From Flavipsychrobacter sp. (GTDB lineage Bacteria > Bacteroidota > Bacteroidia > Chitinophagales > Chitinophagaceae): 49,702 nucleotides of DNA. A program made the position numbers and the translations under genes. Where the stretch lies: positions 1 to 49,702 of the forward strand of contig JAEUVY010000040.1 of assembly GCA_016786565.1 (NCBI GenBank), given 5' to 3'. Each line of letters begins with the position of its first letter. Within the stretch, counting starts at the first letter, position 1. Positions 32,265 to 41,403 of the stretch are shown here, piece after piece. The notes under the pieces are model-generated. The model worked only from the letters and a program-made list of their open reading frames with translations, did not search any database and was not told the origin of the DNA.

Positions 32265-34472
32265 TTACTGACCGGCCAGCATACGTTCGAGTGACGTATC
32301 GTATGCGTTTTGCCAATCGGCGATGTAGCCCCAGTTTTCACCGTCTACCACCAGTTCTTTTCCGGCATTTACGTGTCCGATCTTGATGAATGGAAGGCCT
32401 TTCAACTCTGCTTCGAACAGCGCTTGCAGGTCGGGGTTAACTGACACAACTACGCGGCTCTGTCCTTCGCCGAAGAGCGCTGCATCTTTACGGATGTCAG
32501 CAGGCGTGTTTATTGTAAACCCGAGTCCGCCGGCCATGCTGCTTTCCAGCAGACATGCGAACAGACCACCCTCAGAGATATCGTGTGCAGAGCGAATCAG
32601 TTTCTCGCTGATAACGCGTGACACAGTCTGCTGCAGTGTATATTCTTCTTCGAGTTCGAAATGAGGAGCAGGACTGTGTGTAACACCCACAATGTGGTGC
32701 AGGTATTCTGAACAGTTGATATCATTTGTCTGAACACCCAACAGATAAATGGTGTCGCCGGCGTGCTTGAAGCCGAGGGACATTTTCTGAGACAATGAGT
32801 CCATGACACCCACCATACCTATTGTAGGAGTAGGATATACAGGACCATCTTCGCTTTGGTTATAGAAGCTTACGTTACCGCCGGTAACCGGAGTATCGAG
32901 CTTGCGGCAGGCGTCGCCCATGCCCTTGATTGCGTGAACGAACTGATAGTACACCTCGGGGTTGTATGGGTTACCGAAGTTGAGGCAGTTGGTGATGGCA
33001 ACAGGTTGCGCGCCACTGCATACGATGTTACGAGCGGCTTCACAAACTGCTATCATACCACCCTTGTATGGGTCGGCAAATACGTAGCGACTATTACAGT
33101 CGGTAGTTACGGCGAGTCCTTTCTCAGAGCCGTGTACACGGATCACAGAAGCATCGCTTGGTTCGTTTGTCTGAGTGTTGCCGGTGCCTACCATGCTATC
33201 GTACTGTTCGTAGATCCAACGCTTGGAGGCAATGTTTGGCAACTGAATGAGTTGGTAAGCTGTGTCGCGCAGATCTGCCGGAACGGCAACTGAATCAGGG
33301 TTGAATTTGTTGATCTCTTCAAAGTACTTTGGCTCGCGGTATTCCCTTTCGTAAACCGGTGCGCCACCGCCCAGCACAAGGCTTTCGGCAGGGACATCGG
33401 CAACGAGTTCGCCATTCATGTAGTACTTAAGATTGGTGTCTTTTGTTACTTCTCCTATCTGAACGCAGTGGATGTCCCACTTGTCGAATATCTTCTGTAT
33501 CTCTGCTTCGCGGCCTTTTTTCACCACTATCAGCATACGCTCCTGGCTTTCGCTCAGCAGCATTTCCCAAGGCTTCATGTTTGCCTGGCGGGTAGGTACT
33601 TTATCGAGATGAATGACCATGCCATGTTCGCCCTTGGCACTCATTTCGCTGGTGCTGCAGGTGATGCCTGCCGCGCCCATATCCTGCATGCCTATGAGGG
33701 CACCGGTCGGTATCATTTCGAGGCATGCCTCGAGGAGTTTCTTTTCTTCAAACGGGTCGCCCACCTGTACTGCAGGCAGCGATTCGGCGCTGTTTTCTGT
33801 GATGTCAGCCGATGCGAATGAAGCGCCGCCGATACCGTCTTTGCCGGTAGAAGCGCCCACAATGTAGACCGGGTTGCCTTCGCCGTGTGAAGTAGCGGAA
33901 ACCGTTTGCCCCACACGAACCACACCAACGCTCATGGCATTCACCAGCGGATTGGTCTGATAGCAGCTTTCGTAGTACACTTCGCCTGCTACAGTAGGCA
34001 CGCCAAAGCAATTGCCGTAGTGACCGATACCTTTTACAACGCCCTTGATGAGCCAGCGTGTCTTAGGATTGTCGACCTTGCCGAAGCGGAGCGAGTTGAG
34101 TGACGCTATGGGGCGTGCACCCATGGTGAAAATGTCGCGGTGAATACCACCTACGCCCGTTGCTGCACCCTGGAAGGGTTCGATAGCTGACGGGTGGTTA
34201 TGGCTTTCGATCTTGAAAACACAACCCCAGCCATCGCCTATGTCCACGAGGCCGGCGTTTTCCTCACCTGCTTTTACGAGTAGTTTGGCGCCATCGCGAG
34301 GCAGTGTTTTCAGCCATTTGATGGAGTTTTTATAGCTGCAGTGTTCGCTCCACATAACGGAGTACATTGCTGCTTCAGTAAAATTGGGCGTACGTCCCAG
34401 TATCTCTTTTATCTTTTCGAATTCGTCTTCGCGAAGGCCCAGTTTCACGGCCTGTTCGAGTGTGGCTAACAT
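32265..34472 (-). CDS. purL: Phosphoribosylformylglycinamidine synthase subunit PurL
   Basis: A 735-residue enzyme of purine synthesis converting FGAR to FGAM with ATP and glutamine-derived ammonia. The length corresponds to the small PurL type (Bacillus-like), which needs separate PurQ and PurS, rather than the 1300-residue form. Visible motifs are WSEHCSYKNS near the N-terminus, the KIESHNHPSAIEPFQGAATGVGG ATP/Mg loop, and the second half with AHDISEGGL. The ATG at 34472 is used; five upstream codons are not needed. It is divergent from mraZ. No other pur gene is in the window. Confidence 0.97.
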   Translation of the reverse strand: MLATLEQAVKLGLREDEFEKIKEILGRTPNFTEAAMYSVMWSEHCSYKNSIKWLKTLPRDGAKLLVKAGEENAGLVDIGDGWGCVFKIESHNHPSAIEPFQGAATGVGGIHRDIFTMGARPIASLNSLRFGKVDNPKTRWLIKGVVKGIGHYGNCFGVPTVAGEVYYESCYQTNPLVNAMSVGVVRVGQTVSATSHGEGNPVYIVGASTGKDGIGGASFASADITENSAESLPAVQVGDPFEEKKLLEACLEMIPTGALIGMQDMGAAGITCSTSEMSAKGEHGMVIHLDKVPTRQANMKPWEMLLSESQERMLIVVKKGREAEIQKIFDKWDIHCVQIGEVTKDTNLKYYMNGELVADVPAESLVLGGGAPVYEREYREPKYFEEINKFNPDSVAVPADLRDTAYQLIQLPNIASKRWIYEQYDSMVGTGNTQTNEPSDASVIRVHGSEKGLAVTTDCNSRYVFADPYKGGMIAVCEAARNIVCSGAQPVAITNCLNFGNPYNPEVYYQFVHAIKGMGDACRKLDTPVTGGNVSFYNQSEDGPVYPTPTIGMVGVMDSLSQKMSLGFKHAGDTIYLLGVQTNDINCSEYLHHIVGVTHSPAPHFELEEEYTLQQTVSRVISEKLIRSAHDISEGGLFACLLESSMAGGLGFTINTPADIRKDAALFGEGQSRVVVSVNPDLQALFEAELKGLPFIKIGHVNAGKELVVDGENWGYIADWQNAYDTSLERMLAGQ

Positions 34473-34582
34473 GGCGTAAAAGTACAATTTTGAGGCAAAT
34501 TTTCTCTGGTAACATTATATGAATGGAATAATGTTTTGAAGGCTGTCGGGTAGCCTCTGCGGCCCATGTGCGGAATGATAAA

Positions 34583-34601
34583 GTATTGAAAATATCAATA
34601 C
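34583..34601. promoter_or_regulatory. Inverted repeat in the purL-mraZ intergenic region
   Basis: GTATTGA (34583-34589) and TCAATAC (34595-34601) with a five-base AAATA spacer. It is AT-rich and lies 18 bases left of the DnaA-box cluster, between divergent genes. It could be an operator for purL or part of a DNA-unwinding region. Confidence 0.4.
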
Positions 34602-34618
34602 AATGGTCCGATTTGGGG

Positions 34619-34683
34619 TTATTCACAGATATCCACACAAAGTCACAGGTTATTCACAGGATTTTATATCACATTGTGGATAA
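34619..34683. promoter_or_regulatory. Cluster of four DnaA-box-like nonamers
   Basis: Two TTATTCACA (34619-34627, 34650-34658), one ATATCCACA (34629-34637) and one perfect TTATCCACA on the minus strand (34675-34683). Three match the R-box consensus TTWTNCACA exactly. All lie within 65 bases between purL and mraZ. DnaA is the likely binder; whether this is a DnaA-controlled promoter region or part of an origin cannot be decided from sequence. Confidence 0.6.
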
Positions 34684-34701
34684 ATATGTAATGCCGCGAG
34701 A

Positions 34702-34739
34702 GTGGTAAAATGTGGTAAATGGTGTTTCTTTGTGTTAAT
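34702..34739 (+). promoter_or_regulatory. Candidate MraZ operator (10-base-phased GTG repeats)
   Basis: GTGGTAAA at 34702 and 34712, then weaker GTGTTTCT at 34722 and GTGTTAAT at 34732, all exactly 10 bases apart. MraZ proteins in other phyla bind short direct repeats at helical spacing upstream of mraZ. The array overlaps a -7-like TTTCTTTG (34725-34732), consistent with autorepression. Confidence 0.65.
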
Positions 34740-34760
34740 AATCATCCATCAAACACGCTC

Positions 34761-35228
34761 ATGACCAATTTTCTCGGAGAAAGTGAAGTAGCAGTAGACG
34801 CCAAGGGGCGTTTGATGCTGCCTGCTCGTCTGGAGAAGCAGATCCCTGAGGGTCTGCGTGAGAAGTTTGTGATCAACCGTGGATTTGAGAAATGCATCAA
34901 CGTGTACACGATGGATGTATGGAAAGTGATCCATGACAAAGTGAGCAAGTTGAATGATTTCAAGGAAGAAGTGAGGAGGTTTAAGCGCGTATTTCTGAAC
35001 GGAGCAACAATAGTGGAGCTGGACAGCGCCGGAAGGATGCTGGTGCCCAAGCAACTACTGGAGTATGCCGGAATTACCAAGGAAGCTGTGTTGACCGCGC
35101 AGGGCAATAAAATGGAGTTGTGGGACAAAGATAGCTATTATGCCTATCTGCGTGAAAATTCTGAAGGTTTCGGAGATCTTGCCAATAGTGTAGCGGCTGA
35201 TCTGGGTAATCCATTTGACGGCATGTAG
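34761..35228 (+). CDS. mraZ: Transcriptional regulator MraZ
   Basis: A 155-residue DNA-binding protein with two SpoVT-AbrB-like domains (EVAVDAKGRLMLPARLEKQI and TIVELDSAGRMLVPKQLLEY), the MraZ signature. It forms ring-shaped oligomers and represses the dcw operon in other bacteria. The ATG at 34761 is chosen because MTNFLGESEVAVDAKGR is the expected N-terminus; an earlier ATG at 34719 lies inside the operator repeats. The gene is first in the cluster and its stop is one base ahead of the rsmH start. Confidence 0.96.
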   Translation: MTNFLGESEVAVDAKGRLMLPARLEKQIPEGLREKFVINRGFEKCINVYTMDVWKVIHDKVSKLNDFKEEVRRFKRVFLNGATIVELDSAGRMLVPKQLLEYAGITKEAVLTAQGNKMELWDKDSYYAYLRENSEGFGDLANSVAADLGNPFDGM

Positions 35229-35229
35229 T

Positions 35230-36132
35230 ATGGAAGATCAAAAATTCTATCACACCACGGTATTGCTGCACGAAGCAGTGGAGGGGCTGGCGATAAAGAA
35301 GGACGGTGTGTATGTGGATGCGACTTTCGGAGGAGGAGGGCACAGCAGACTGATTCTGGAGCAACTGGGTCCTGAGGGCAAGTTGATAGCGTTTGATCAG
35401 GATGCTGATGCATGGGTGAACAAACCGGATGATGACAGGTTGATACCTGTAACAGAAAATTTTAAGTATCTGCGTCGTTTTTTACGATTGCACGGACATA
35501 ATGAGGTGGATGGGATATTGGCGGATCTGGGAGTAAGTTCTTTTCAGTTTGACACAGCAGAGCGAGGTTTCTCGATAAGGTTTGACGGGCCGCTGGATAT
35601 GAGGATGGATAAACGTGGTGAACTTACCGCGGCGCACATTGTGAATACTTACTCGGAGCCGCAGCTGCATCGGTTGTTTGAACAATATGGTGAGGTGCGC
35701 AACTCGCGCCAGCTGGCGAAACACATAGTGTCGGCAAGAAGTGTGCAAAAGGTGCAGACAATAGCATCGCTGAAGGCAATGCTGGCGCCTGTGATGAAGG
35801 GTAACCCCAACAAATACCTGGCGCAGGTGTTTCAGGCGCTGAGGATAGAAGTGAATGATGAACTGGGAGTGCTGAAGGAGTTGCTGCTGCAGGCGGCGCA
35901 GAGTCTGAAGCCCGGAGGACGATTGAGTATCATATCGTTTCACTCGCTGGAAGACAGGATAGTGAAGCACTTTATAAAGCGCGGCCGCTGGGATGAGCCC
36001 GGAGCGTTTGAGGAAGTGGCGCCGCCGGTGATGAAGCCGGTGAACGCGAAGCCGATAGAACCAAGCGAAGCCGAACAGCGAGCCAACCCGAGATCGCGGA
36101 GTGCAAGGCTGAGGGTGGGTGAGAAGTTGTAA
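35230..36132 (+). CDS. rsmH: 16S rRNA (cytosine(1402)-N(4))-methyltransferase RsmH
   Basis: A 300-residue SAM-dependent methyltransferase (also called MraW) that modifies C1402 in the ribosomal decoding centre. Motifs are HEAVEGLAIKKDGVYVDATFGGGGHS (SAM loop), GILADLGVSSFQFD, and SIISFHSLEDRIVKHFIK near the C-terminus. The ATG at 35230 begins one base after the mraZ stop; a start at 35215 would overlap mraZ. All family motifs are present and the length is usual. Confidence 0.97.
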   Translation: MEDQKFYHTTVLLHEAVEGLAIKKDGVYVDATFGGGGHSRLILEQLGPEGKLIAFDQDADAWVNKPDDDRLIPVTENFKYLRRFLRLHGHNEVDGILADLGVSSFQFDTAERGFSIRFDGPLDMRMDKRGELTAAHIVNTYSEPQLHRLFEQYGEVRNSRQLAKHIVSARSVQKVQTIASLKAMLAPVMKGNPNKYLAQVFQALRIEVNDELGVLKELLLQAAQSLKPGGRLSIISFHSLEDRIVKHFIKRGRWDEPGAFEEVAPPVMKPVNAKPIEPSEAEQRANPRSRSARLRVGEKL

Positions 36133-36148
36133 AAGAAGTTGAATAAAA

Positions 36149-36535
36149 ATGCCCTTCAAGGGTGATAATATAGCGAGCATGAGCAGCGAGGAAAAAGATA
36201 TAACGCAGGAGGGGCTTACGCCTGCGCAACGTGTGCGGAGTGACTGGAAGTCGCTGGTGGAGAAAGTATCTTATAAGGCAATCGTAAATAATATTCCTTT
36301 TCTGGCATTCCTGGTATTGCTGTGTGTATTGTACATAAGCAACAGTCAGCGGGCGATAGATATGCAGCGAGAGCTGAACGCCCGTAACCGGGAGCTGAAG
36401 GAACTGCGTTGGAAATACATGGATGTGAAATCGCAGCTGATGTATGTGAAGACCGAAACACAGGTGATGACCAACGCTGAGAAAATAGGATTGAAACCGT
36501 CTTTGCTGCCGGCTTATAAGATAAAGGGAAAGTAA
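36149..36535 (+). CDS. ftsL: FtsL-like cell division protein
   Basis: A 128-residue bitopic protein: a charged N-terminal tail of about 48 residues, one transmembrane helix (about 49-66, IPFLAFLVLLCVLYI), then a periplasmic coiled coil (QRAIDMQRELNARNRELKELRWKYMDVKSQL) and a short C-terminus. Position between rsmH and the PBP gene and the layout fit the Bacteroidota FtsL family, which joins FtsB and FtsQ. A second ATG at 36179 is possible. Sequence similarity to classic FtsL is weak, so the name rests largely on context. Confidence 0.8.
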   Translation: MPFKGDNIASMSSEEKDITQEGLTPAQRVRSDWKSLVEKVSYKAIVNNIPFLAFLVLLCVLYISNSQRAIDMQRELNARNRELKELRWKYMDVKSQLMYVKTETQVMTNAEKIGLKPSLLPAYKIKGK

Positions 36536-36538
36536 GTA

Positions 36539-38653
36539 ATGAGTGCTACCGATAACATAAAGAACGATATCCGCTTCAGGGTATATATCACGTTTACGTG
36601 TATATTCCTGTTCGGTTGCGCTGTTGTTGTGAAGGCATTTCTGATACAGGCTAAGGAGGGGCCGCGTCTGAGGTCGATGGCTCGTGAGATGCATACCCGT
36701 TTTGATACGCTGATAGCCGAGCGCGGCAACATACTGAATGAGGATGGTGTATTGTTGAGTTCATCCATTCCTGAGTTTGATGTGCACATAGATTTTTCGG
36801 TGATCGACTCAGCTCTGTTCGAGCAGAAGATCGATACGTTGTGTACTTGTCTGGCAGCACTCTTTCCGGCAAGTGGCAAGACGGCTGAACAATTTAAAGA
36901 AGAGTTTGTGAATGCCTATGACAACAGGAATAAATATTACCTGTTGTCGCGAAAGCTGAAGTACTATGAGTATGAGGCGCTGCGTAGCTTCCCGATATTC
37001 AACAAGGGTAAGGCATACGGAGGTTTTATTGCTGAGCCTCGTGAAAAGCGCAAGCTGCCTTATGAGAAACTGGCGCGCAGGACGATAGGTGTTTTCAGGG
37101 ATAGTAATATAACCGGACTGGAAGCGAAATACAACAAGCAGCTGAAAGGTGAGAATGGCCGCAGGGTGGTGCAGAAAGCAACGGGTAGCGTTTGGGTGCC
37201 GGTGGAAGGAAGTGAGGTGGATCCGCAAAATGGGAAGGATGTGATCACCACTCTGGATATGAATGTACAGAACGTGGCCTATCACGCGTTGCTGAGCAAG
37301 CTGCAGGAATATGAATGTCAGTACGGCACTTGTATAGTGATGGAAGTGGCTACCGGAAAAATAAGGACACTGGTGAACCTGGGAAGGCAGAAAGACGGCA
37401 GTTACGACGAAGATTTTAACTACGCAACCATCCCAACTGAGCCGGGATCGACTTTTAAGCTGGCAACGCTTATATCGTTGTTGTCTGACAAGAAGATAAA
37501 TGTTGATCAGACGGTGGACATTCAGGGTGGAAGGAGGCAGTTCGGTAACCGTGTGATGCAGGATTCGCATCCGGACGCGCGGCTGGGAGAGATGCCGATA
37601 TGGAAGGCATACGCTATATCGAGTAACGTGGGTATGGCAAAGCTTGCAGATATGCACTACCGCGACAATCCGTCGAAGTTTGTGGAACATTTGAGGAAAC
37701 TGCGCCTTGACAAGCCAACAGGTATCGACCTGCTGGGCGAGCGCAGGTCTTTTATCACAGATCCCAAGAGTACGCTATGGAGCGGGACGACATTGCCATG
37801 GATGGCTACGGGATATGGCATCATGATCACCCCTTTACACACCTGCATGATGTATAATGCGGTGGCCAACTATGGCAAAATGATGCGTCCGTATCTGGTG
37901 AGTGCCATCAGAGAATATGGCCGCGATGTGCAGACATTTGAGCCGGAGGTGCTGACCACTATTTGCGATAGCGCGGCTATACAGCAGCTTCGCAAGTGTA
38001 CGCGTGCGGTAGTGACCGATGGTACCGGAAAGGGAATTGAGTCGCCATACTACACAATGGCCGGTAAGACCGGTACGGCGCAGGTGGCAGACAAAGGAAT
38101 AAGGTATACGGACGGTGTGTATCAGGGTTCATACGTAGGCTACATGCCTTTTGAGAATCCGAAGTATACAATATGTGTAGTGATACGTACCAAGGCGCAT
38201 TCGGCTGCCTATTACGGAGGTACTATAGCTGCTCCGGTATTCAGGATGGTTGCTGATAAGATATTCTCCCAGAACATGGGGGCATGGTCGGCGCCGCTGG
38301 ATAGTATGGCACTGACAGGTTCTTCTGTGATACCGGCAAAAGCGGCTACTGCAGCTACATATGATGTGTTGCTGGGTCGGCTGAATCGTAAACTGCCTGT
38401 AGTTACTGACTACAGGAATACGATGATGCAACTGGTGACAGACTCTAACAGGCGTAGTGAGGTGGTGCCAAGGCACGTGTACCGAGGTGTGATGCCGGAT
38501 GTGACCGGAATGAAGCTGAAAGACGCTGTGTATATGCTGGAGAATTACGGATTGCGTGTGCGTGTTGTGGGTAAAGGAAGGGTGCAGGCACAATCGGTGC
38601 CAACTGGAACAAGGTTAATTAAAGGACAAGATATAATACTGCAATTGAGTTAA
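36539..38653 (+). CDS. ftsI: Penicillin-binding protein, septal transpeptidase (FtsI/PBP3-like) with PASTA domain
   Basis: A 704-residue class B PBP. An N-terminal membrane helix (about 15-37) precedes the dimerisation region with RGNIL and the transpeptidase domain. The catalytic motifs are intact: STFK (Ser304, Lys307), SSN (361-363) and KTGT (510-513). The last 55 residues form one PASTA domain (MPDVTGMKLKDAVYMLENYG). It cross-links peptidoglycan at the septum together with FtsW. The stop overlaps the murE ATG by one base (TAATG). PASTA on FtsI is common in this phylum. Confidence 0.95.
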   Translation: MSATDNIKNDIRFRVYITFTCIFLFGCAVVVKAFLIQAKEGPRLRSMAREMHTRFDTLIAERGNILNEDGVLLSSSIPEFDVHIDFSVIDSALFEQKIDTLCTCLAALFPASGKTAEQFKEEFVNAYDNRNKYYLLSRKLKYYEYEALRSFPIFNKGKAYGGFIAEPREKRKLPYEKLARRTIGVFRDSNITGLEAKYNKQLKGENGRRVVQKATGSVWVPVEGSEVDPQNGKDVITTLDMNVQNVAYHALLSKLQEYECQYGTCIVMEVATGKIRTLVNLGRQKDGSYDEDFNYATIPTEPGSTFKLATLISLLSDKKINVDQTVDIQGGRRQFGNRVMQDSHPDARLGEMPIWKAYAISSNVGMAKLADMHYRDNPSKFVEHLRKLRLDKPTGIDLLGERRSFITDPKSTLWSGTTLPWMATGYGIMITPLHTCMMYNAVANYGKMMRPYLVSAIREYGRDVQTFEPEVLTTICDSAAIQQLRKCTRAVVTDGTGKGIESPYYTMAGKTGTAQVADKGIRYTDGVYQGSYVGYMPFENPKYTICVVIRTKAHSAAYYGGTIAAPVFRMVADKIFSQNMGAWSAPLDSMALTGSSVIPAKAATAATYDVLLGRLNRKLPVVTDYRNTMMQLVTDSNRRSEVVPRHVYRGVMPDVTGMKLKDAVYMLENYGLRVRVVGKGRVQAQSVPTGTRLIKGQDIILQLS

Positions 38654-40119
38654 TGATACTACTGCGCGACATATTGATACCTATACAGCCGGTGGCGGTG
38701 CACGGAGATGCCTCTGTTGCCGTTTCAGGTATCTGCATCGACTCGAGAGCGGTGCTGCAGGGTAGTGTATTTGTGGCGGTAGCAGGTACAACAGTAGACG
38801 GGCACAATTTCATTGACAAGGCAATAGGCCTGGGTGCTGCAGCGGTAATATGCCAGCGCATGCCGGAAGCAAGGGTGGATGGTGTAGTATATGTGCATGT
38901 TAAGGACAGTGCGGCGGCGACAGGCTTGATGGCGGACATCTTTTATGGTCAGCCATCGCGCCAAATGAAGGTGGTGGGCGTTACAGGAACCAATGGCAAG
39001 ACCACAACGGCAACGTTGCTGTATCAGTTGTTTGAAGCGATGGGGCATAAGTGCGGGCTGTTGTCTACTGTAAAGAATCATATACACACGGAGGTAGTTC
39101 CATCAACACACACCACCCCTGATGCGGTGTCGGTGCATGCGTTGCTGAGGCGCATGGCGGATGCCGGATGTACTTATGCCTTCATGGAGGTGAGTTCGCA
39201 CGCGGTGCATCAGCACAGGATAGCAGGTATTGATTTTGCAGGTGGCCTGTTCACCAATATCACGCACGACCATCTTGATTATCACAAGACGTTTGACGAG
39301 TATATAAGAGTAAAGAAGATGTTCTTTGACGGATTGCCCGAGGGTGCGTTCGCTCTTACGAACATAGATGATAAGCGCGGAATGGTGATGCTGCAGAACA
39401 CGGACGCAGGCAGGTATACTTACAGTTTGAAAGCCCCGGCAGATGTAAAGGGTAAAGTACTGGAGAACAACCTGTCGGGTCTGGTGATGACGGTAGATGG
39501 ACATGAGGCGCACTTCCGCATGATAGGCACATTCAATGCCTACAACCTGCTGGCTGTTTACGGCGCAGCAAAGTTGTTGGGCGAAGATCCGTTGCATATA
39601 CTGGCCGTACTGAGCGGATTGCACGGTGCTCCGGGTCGTTTTGAGACTTTGGTTTCGGCTAATGACAAGATACTGGGAATAGTGGATTATGCACACACAC
39701 CTGACGCACTGATCAATGTACTGGCAACCATCAACCAGTTGCGGACAAACGGTCAGCAATTGATAACGGTAGTGGGATGCGGAGGAGACAGAGATACGAC
39801 CAAACGCCCGGTAATGGCACAGGTGGCATGTGAACATAGTGACAAGGCGGTACTTACTTCAGACAATCCGCGTAGCGAAGATCCTGAAGCGATACTTAAC
39901 GATATGGAAGCGGGCCTGACCGGTGTGCAGAAGCGCAAATCGCTGCGGATAACGGACAGGCGCGAAGCAATAAAAGTGGCATGCTCACTGGCACAGCCGG
40001 GCGATGTGATACTGGTGGCCGGAAAGGGGCACGAAAGTTATCAGGAGATAAAGGGTGTGAAACACCATTTTGACGACAAAGAAGTATTAACGGAAATATT
40101 CGAAACACTCAATAAATAA
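38653..40119 (+). CDS. murE: UDP-MurNAc-L-Ala-D-Glu:meso-diaminopimelate ligase MurE
   Basis: A 488-residue Mur ligase adding the third peptide residue. The ATP loop is [11 protein letters not shown] (109-119), the carbamylated-Lys region follows, and the DNPRSEDP motif near residue 404 marks use of meso-diaminopimelate rather than lysine. The organism therefore likely has mDAP peptidoglycan. It starts at the ATG overlapping the ftsI stop and is nine bases ahead of mraY. Confidence 0.96.
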   Translation: MILLRDILIPIQPVAVHGDASVAVSGICIDSRAVLQGSVFVAVAGTTVDGHNFIDKAIGLGAAAVICQRMPEARVDGVVYVHVKDSAAATGLMADIFYGQPSRQMKVVGVTGTNGKTTTATLLYQLFEAMGHKCGLLSTVKNHIHTEVVPSTHTTPDAVSVHALLRRMADAGCTYAFMEVSSHAVHQHRIAGIDFAGGLFTNITHDHLDYHKTFDEYIRVKKMFFDGLPEGAFALTNIDDKRGMVMLQNTDAGRYTYSLKAPADVKGKVLENNLSGLVMTVDGHEAHFRMIGTFNAYNLLAVYGAAKLLGEDPLHILAVLSGLHGAPGRFETLVSANDKILGIVDYAHTPDALINVLATINQLRTNGQQLITVVGCGGDRDTTKRPVMAQVACEHSDKAVLTSDNPRSEDPEAILNDMEAGLTGVQKRKSLRITDRREAIKVACSLAQPGDVILVAGKGHESYQEIKGVKHHFDDKEVLTEIFETLNK

Positions 40120-40127
40120 CAGGCGGC

Positions 40128-41399
40128 ATGCTGTACTATTTGTTTACATACCTGCGCGATACGTTCCACCTTTCGGGGGCGGGTGTGTTCAATTACATAA
40201 CGTTCAGGGCTGCCATGGCGATCATCTTGTCGCTTACCATATCTATGGTGTTCGGCAAGCGCCTGATAGATTTTCTCCGTCGCAAGCAGATAGGCGAGAC
40301 CGTGCGCGATCTGGGTCTTGCAGGTGAGCAACAAAAGAAGGGTACGCCTACAATGGGTGGCATCATCATACTGGCGTCTATACTCATTCCTACATTGCTG
40401 TTTGCGCGTGTGCTGAACGTGTACATCCTGCTTATGATCGTTTCAACCGTATGGTTGGGGATAGTAGGTTTTCTGGATGATTATATCAAGGTGTTCAAGA
40501 AGAATAAGGAAGGACTGGCCGGCCGCTTCAAGATAATGGGGCAGATAGGGCTTGGTGTTATTGTGGGTGTGACCATGTATTATAATGAGAACGTGGTTAT
40601 CAGTCGCGAGGTGTCACGTGGTCAGGAAGGTGTGTATAGTGTTACAGAGAAGGCAGATAATGCGCGTTACGTGCGCAAGGACGACAAGGGTCGCGAACAT
40701 ACTTATGTGAAAGTGCGCACAGCTACGACTACAATACCGTTCCTCAAGTCGCACGAATTCAGGTATGAGAAAATAGCCCGGATATTCGGCGAGAATAACG
40801 TGGAGTGGACCACACCGCTTATATATATACTGTTTGTCATCTTCATTATCACGGCTGTTTCCAACGGTGCCAATCTTACCGATGGCATAGACGGATTGGC
40901 AACGGGTGTGTCGGCTATTATAGGTGTTTGTCTGGGTGTGTTCGCCTATGTATCGGGTAACTATGTGTTTGCCGGTTATCTGGGCATTATGGATATCCCC
41001 AACCTTGGTGAGCTGTCCATATTTATAGGCGCGTTTGTGGGTGCCTGCGTGGGTTTCCTTTGGTACAACGCCTATCCGGCGCAGGTGTTCATGGGCGATA
41101 CCGGCAGTCTGGCGTTGGGTGGCATCATCGCCTCACTCGCTATCATCGTGAGGAAGGAATTGCTGATACCTATTATCTGTGGTGTATTTCTTGTAGAGAA
41201 TCTTTCAGTGATACTGCAGGTGTGGTATTTCAAGCGGACGAAGAAGAAGTATGGAGAAGGCAGGCGCATTTTCCTGATGTCGCCGCTGCATCATCATTAT
41301 CAGAAGAAGGGCTATCACGAGGCAAAGATCGTGACGAGGTTCTGGATCGTGGGCATCATGCTTGCCATTATGAGTATAGTAACATTAAAGCTGCAGTAA
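40128..41399 (+). CDS. mraY: Phospho-N-acetylmuramoyl-pentapeptide transferase MraY
   Basis: A 423-residue polytopic enzyme transferring phospho-MurNAc-pentapeptide to undecaprenyl phosphate to give lipid I. Visible motifs include [10 protein letters not shown] in the second cytoplasmic loop, the FLDDYIK aspartates, [10 protein letters not shown], and [10 protein letters not shown] near the C-terminus. Compared with the E. coli enzyme (360 residues) there is an extra stretch of about 60 residues, near 145-210, between membrane segments; such an insertion is usual in Bacteroidota. Confidence 0.97.
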   Translation: MLYYLFTYLRDTFHLSGAGVFNYITFRAAMAIILSLTISMVFGKRLIDFLRRKQIGETVRDLGLAGEQQKKGTPTMGGIIILASILIPTLLFARVLNVYILLMIVSTVWLGIVGFLDDYIKVFKKNKEGLAGRFKIMGQIGLGVIVGVTMYYNENVVISREVSRGQEGVYSVTEKADNARYVRKDDKGREHTYVKVRTATTTIPFLKSHEFRYEKIARIFGENNVEWTTPLIYILFVIFIITAVSNGANLTDGIDGLATGVSAIIGVCLGVFAYVSGNYVFAGYLGIMDIPNLGELSIFIGAFVGACVGFLWYNAYPAQVFMGDTGSLALGGIIASLAIIVRKELLIPIICGVFLVENLSVILQVWYFKRTKKKYGEGRRIFLMSPLHHHYQKKGYHEAKIVTRFWIVGIMLAIMSIVTLKLQ

Positions 41400-41403
41400 A
41401 GAA

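Noticed and set aside
34473..34760. Calling the purL-mraZ region the chromosomal origin oriC
   Set aside because: DnaA-box-like sites are present, but gene directions to the left are mixed and a hand count of G and C in a few segments showed no clear skew switch. A genome-wide skew plot is needed.
34719..34760. ATG at 34719 as the mraZ start
   Set aside because: It lies within the phased GTG repeats and promoter-like sequence and would add 14 residues not seen in MraZ proteins.
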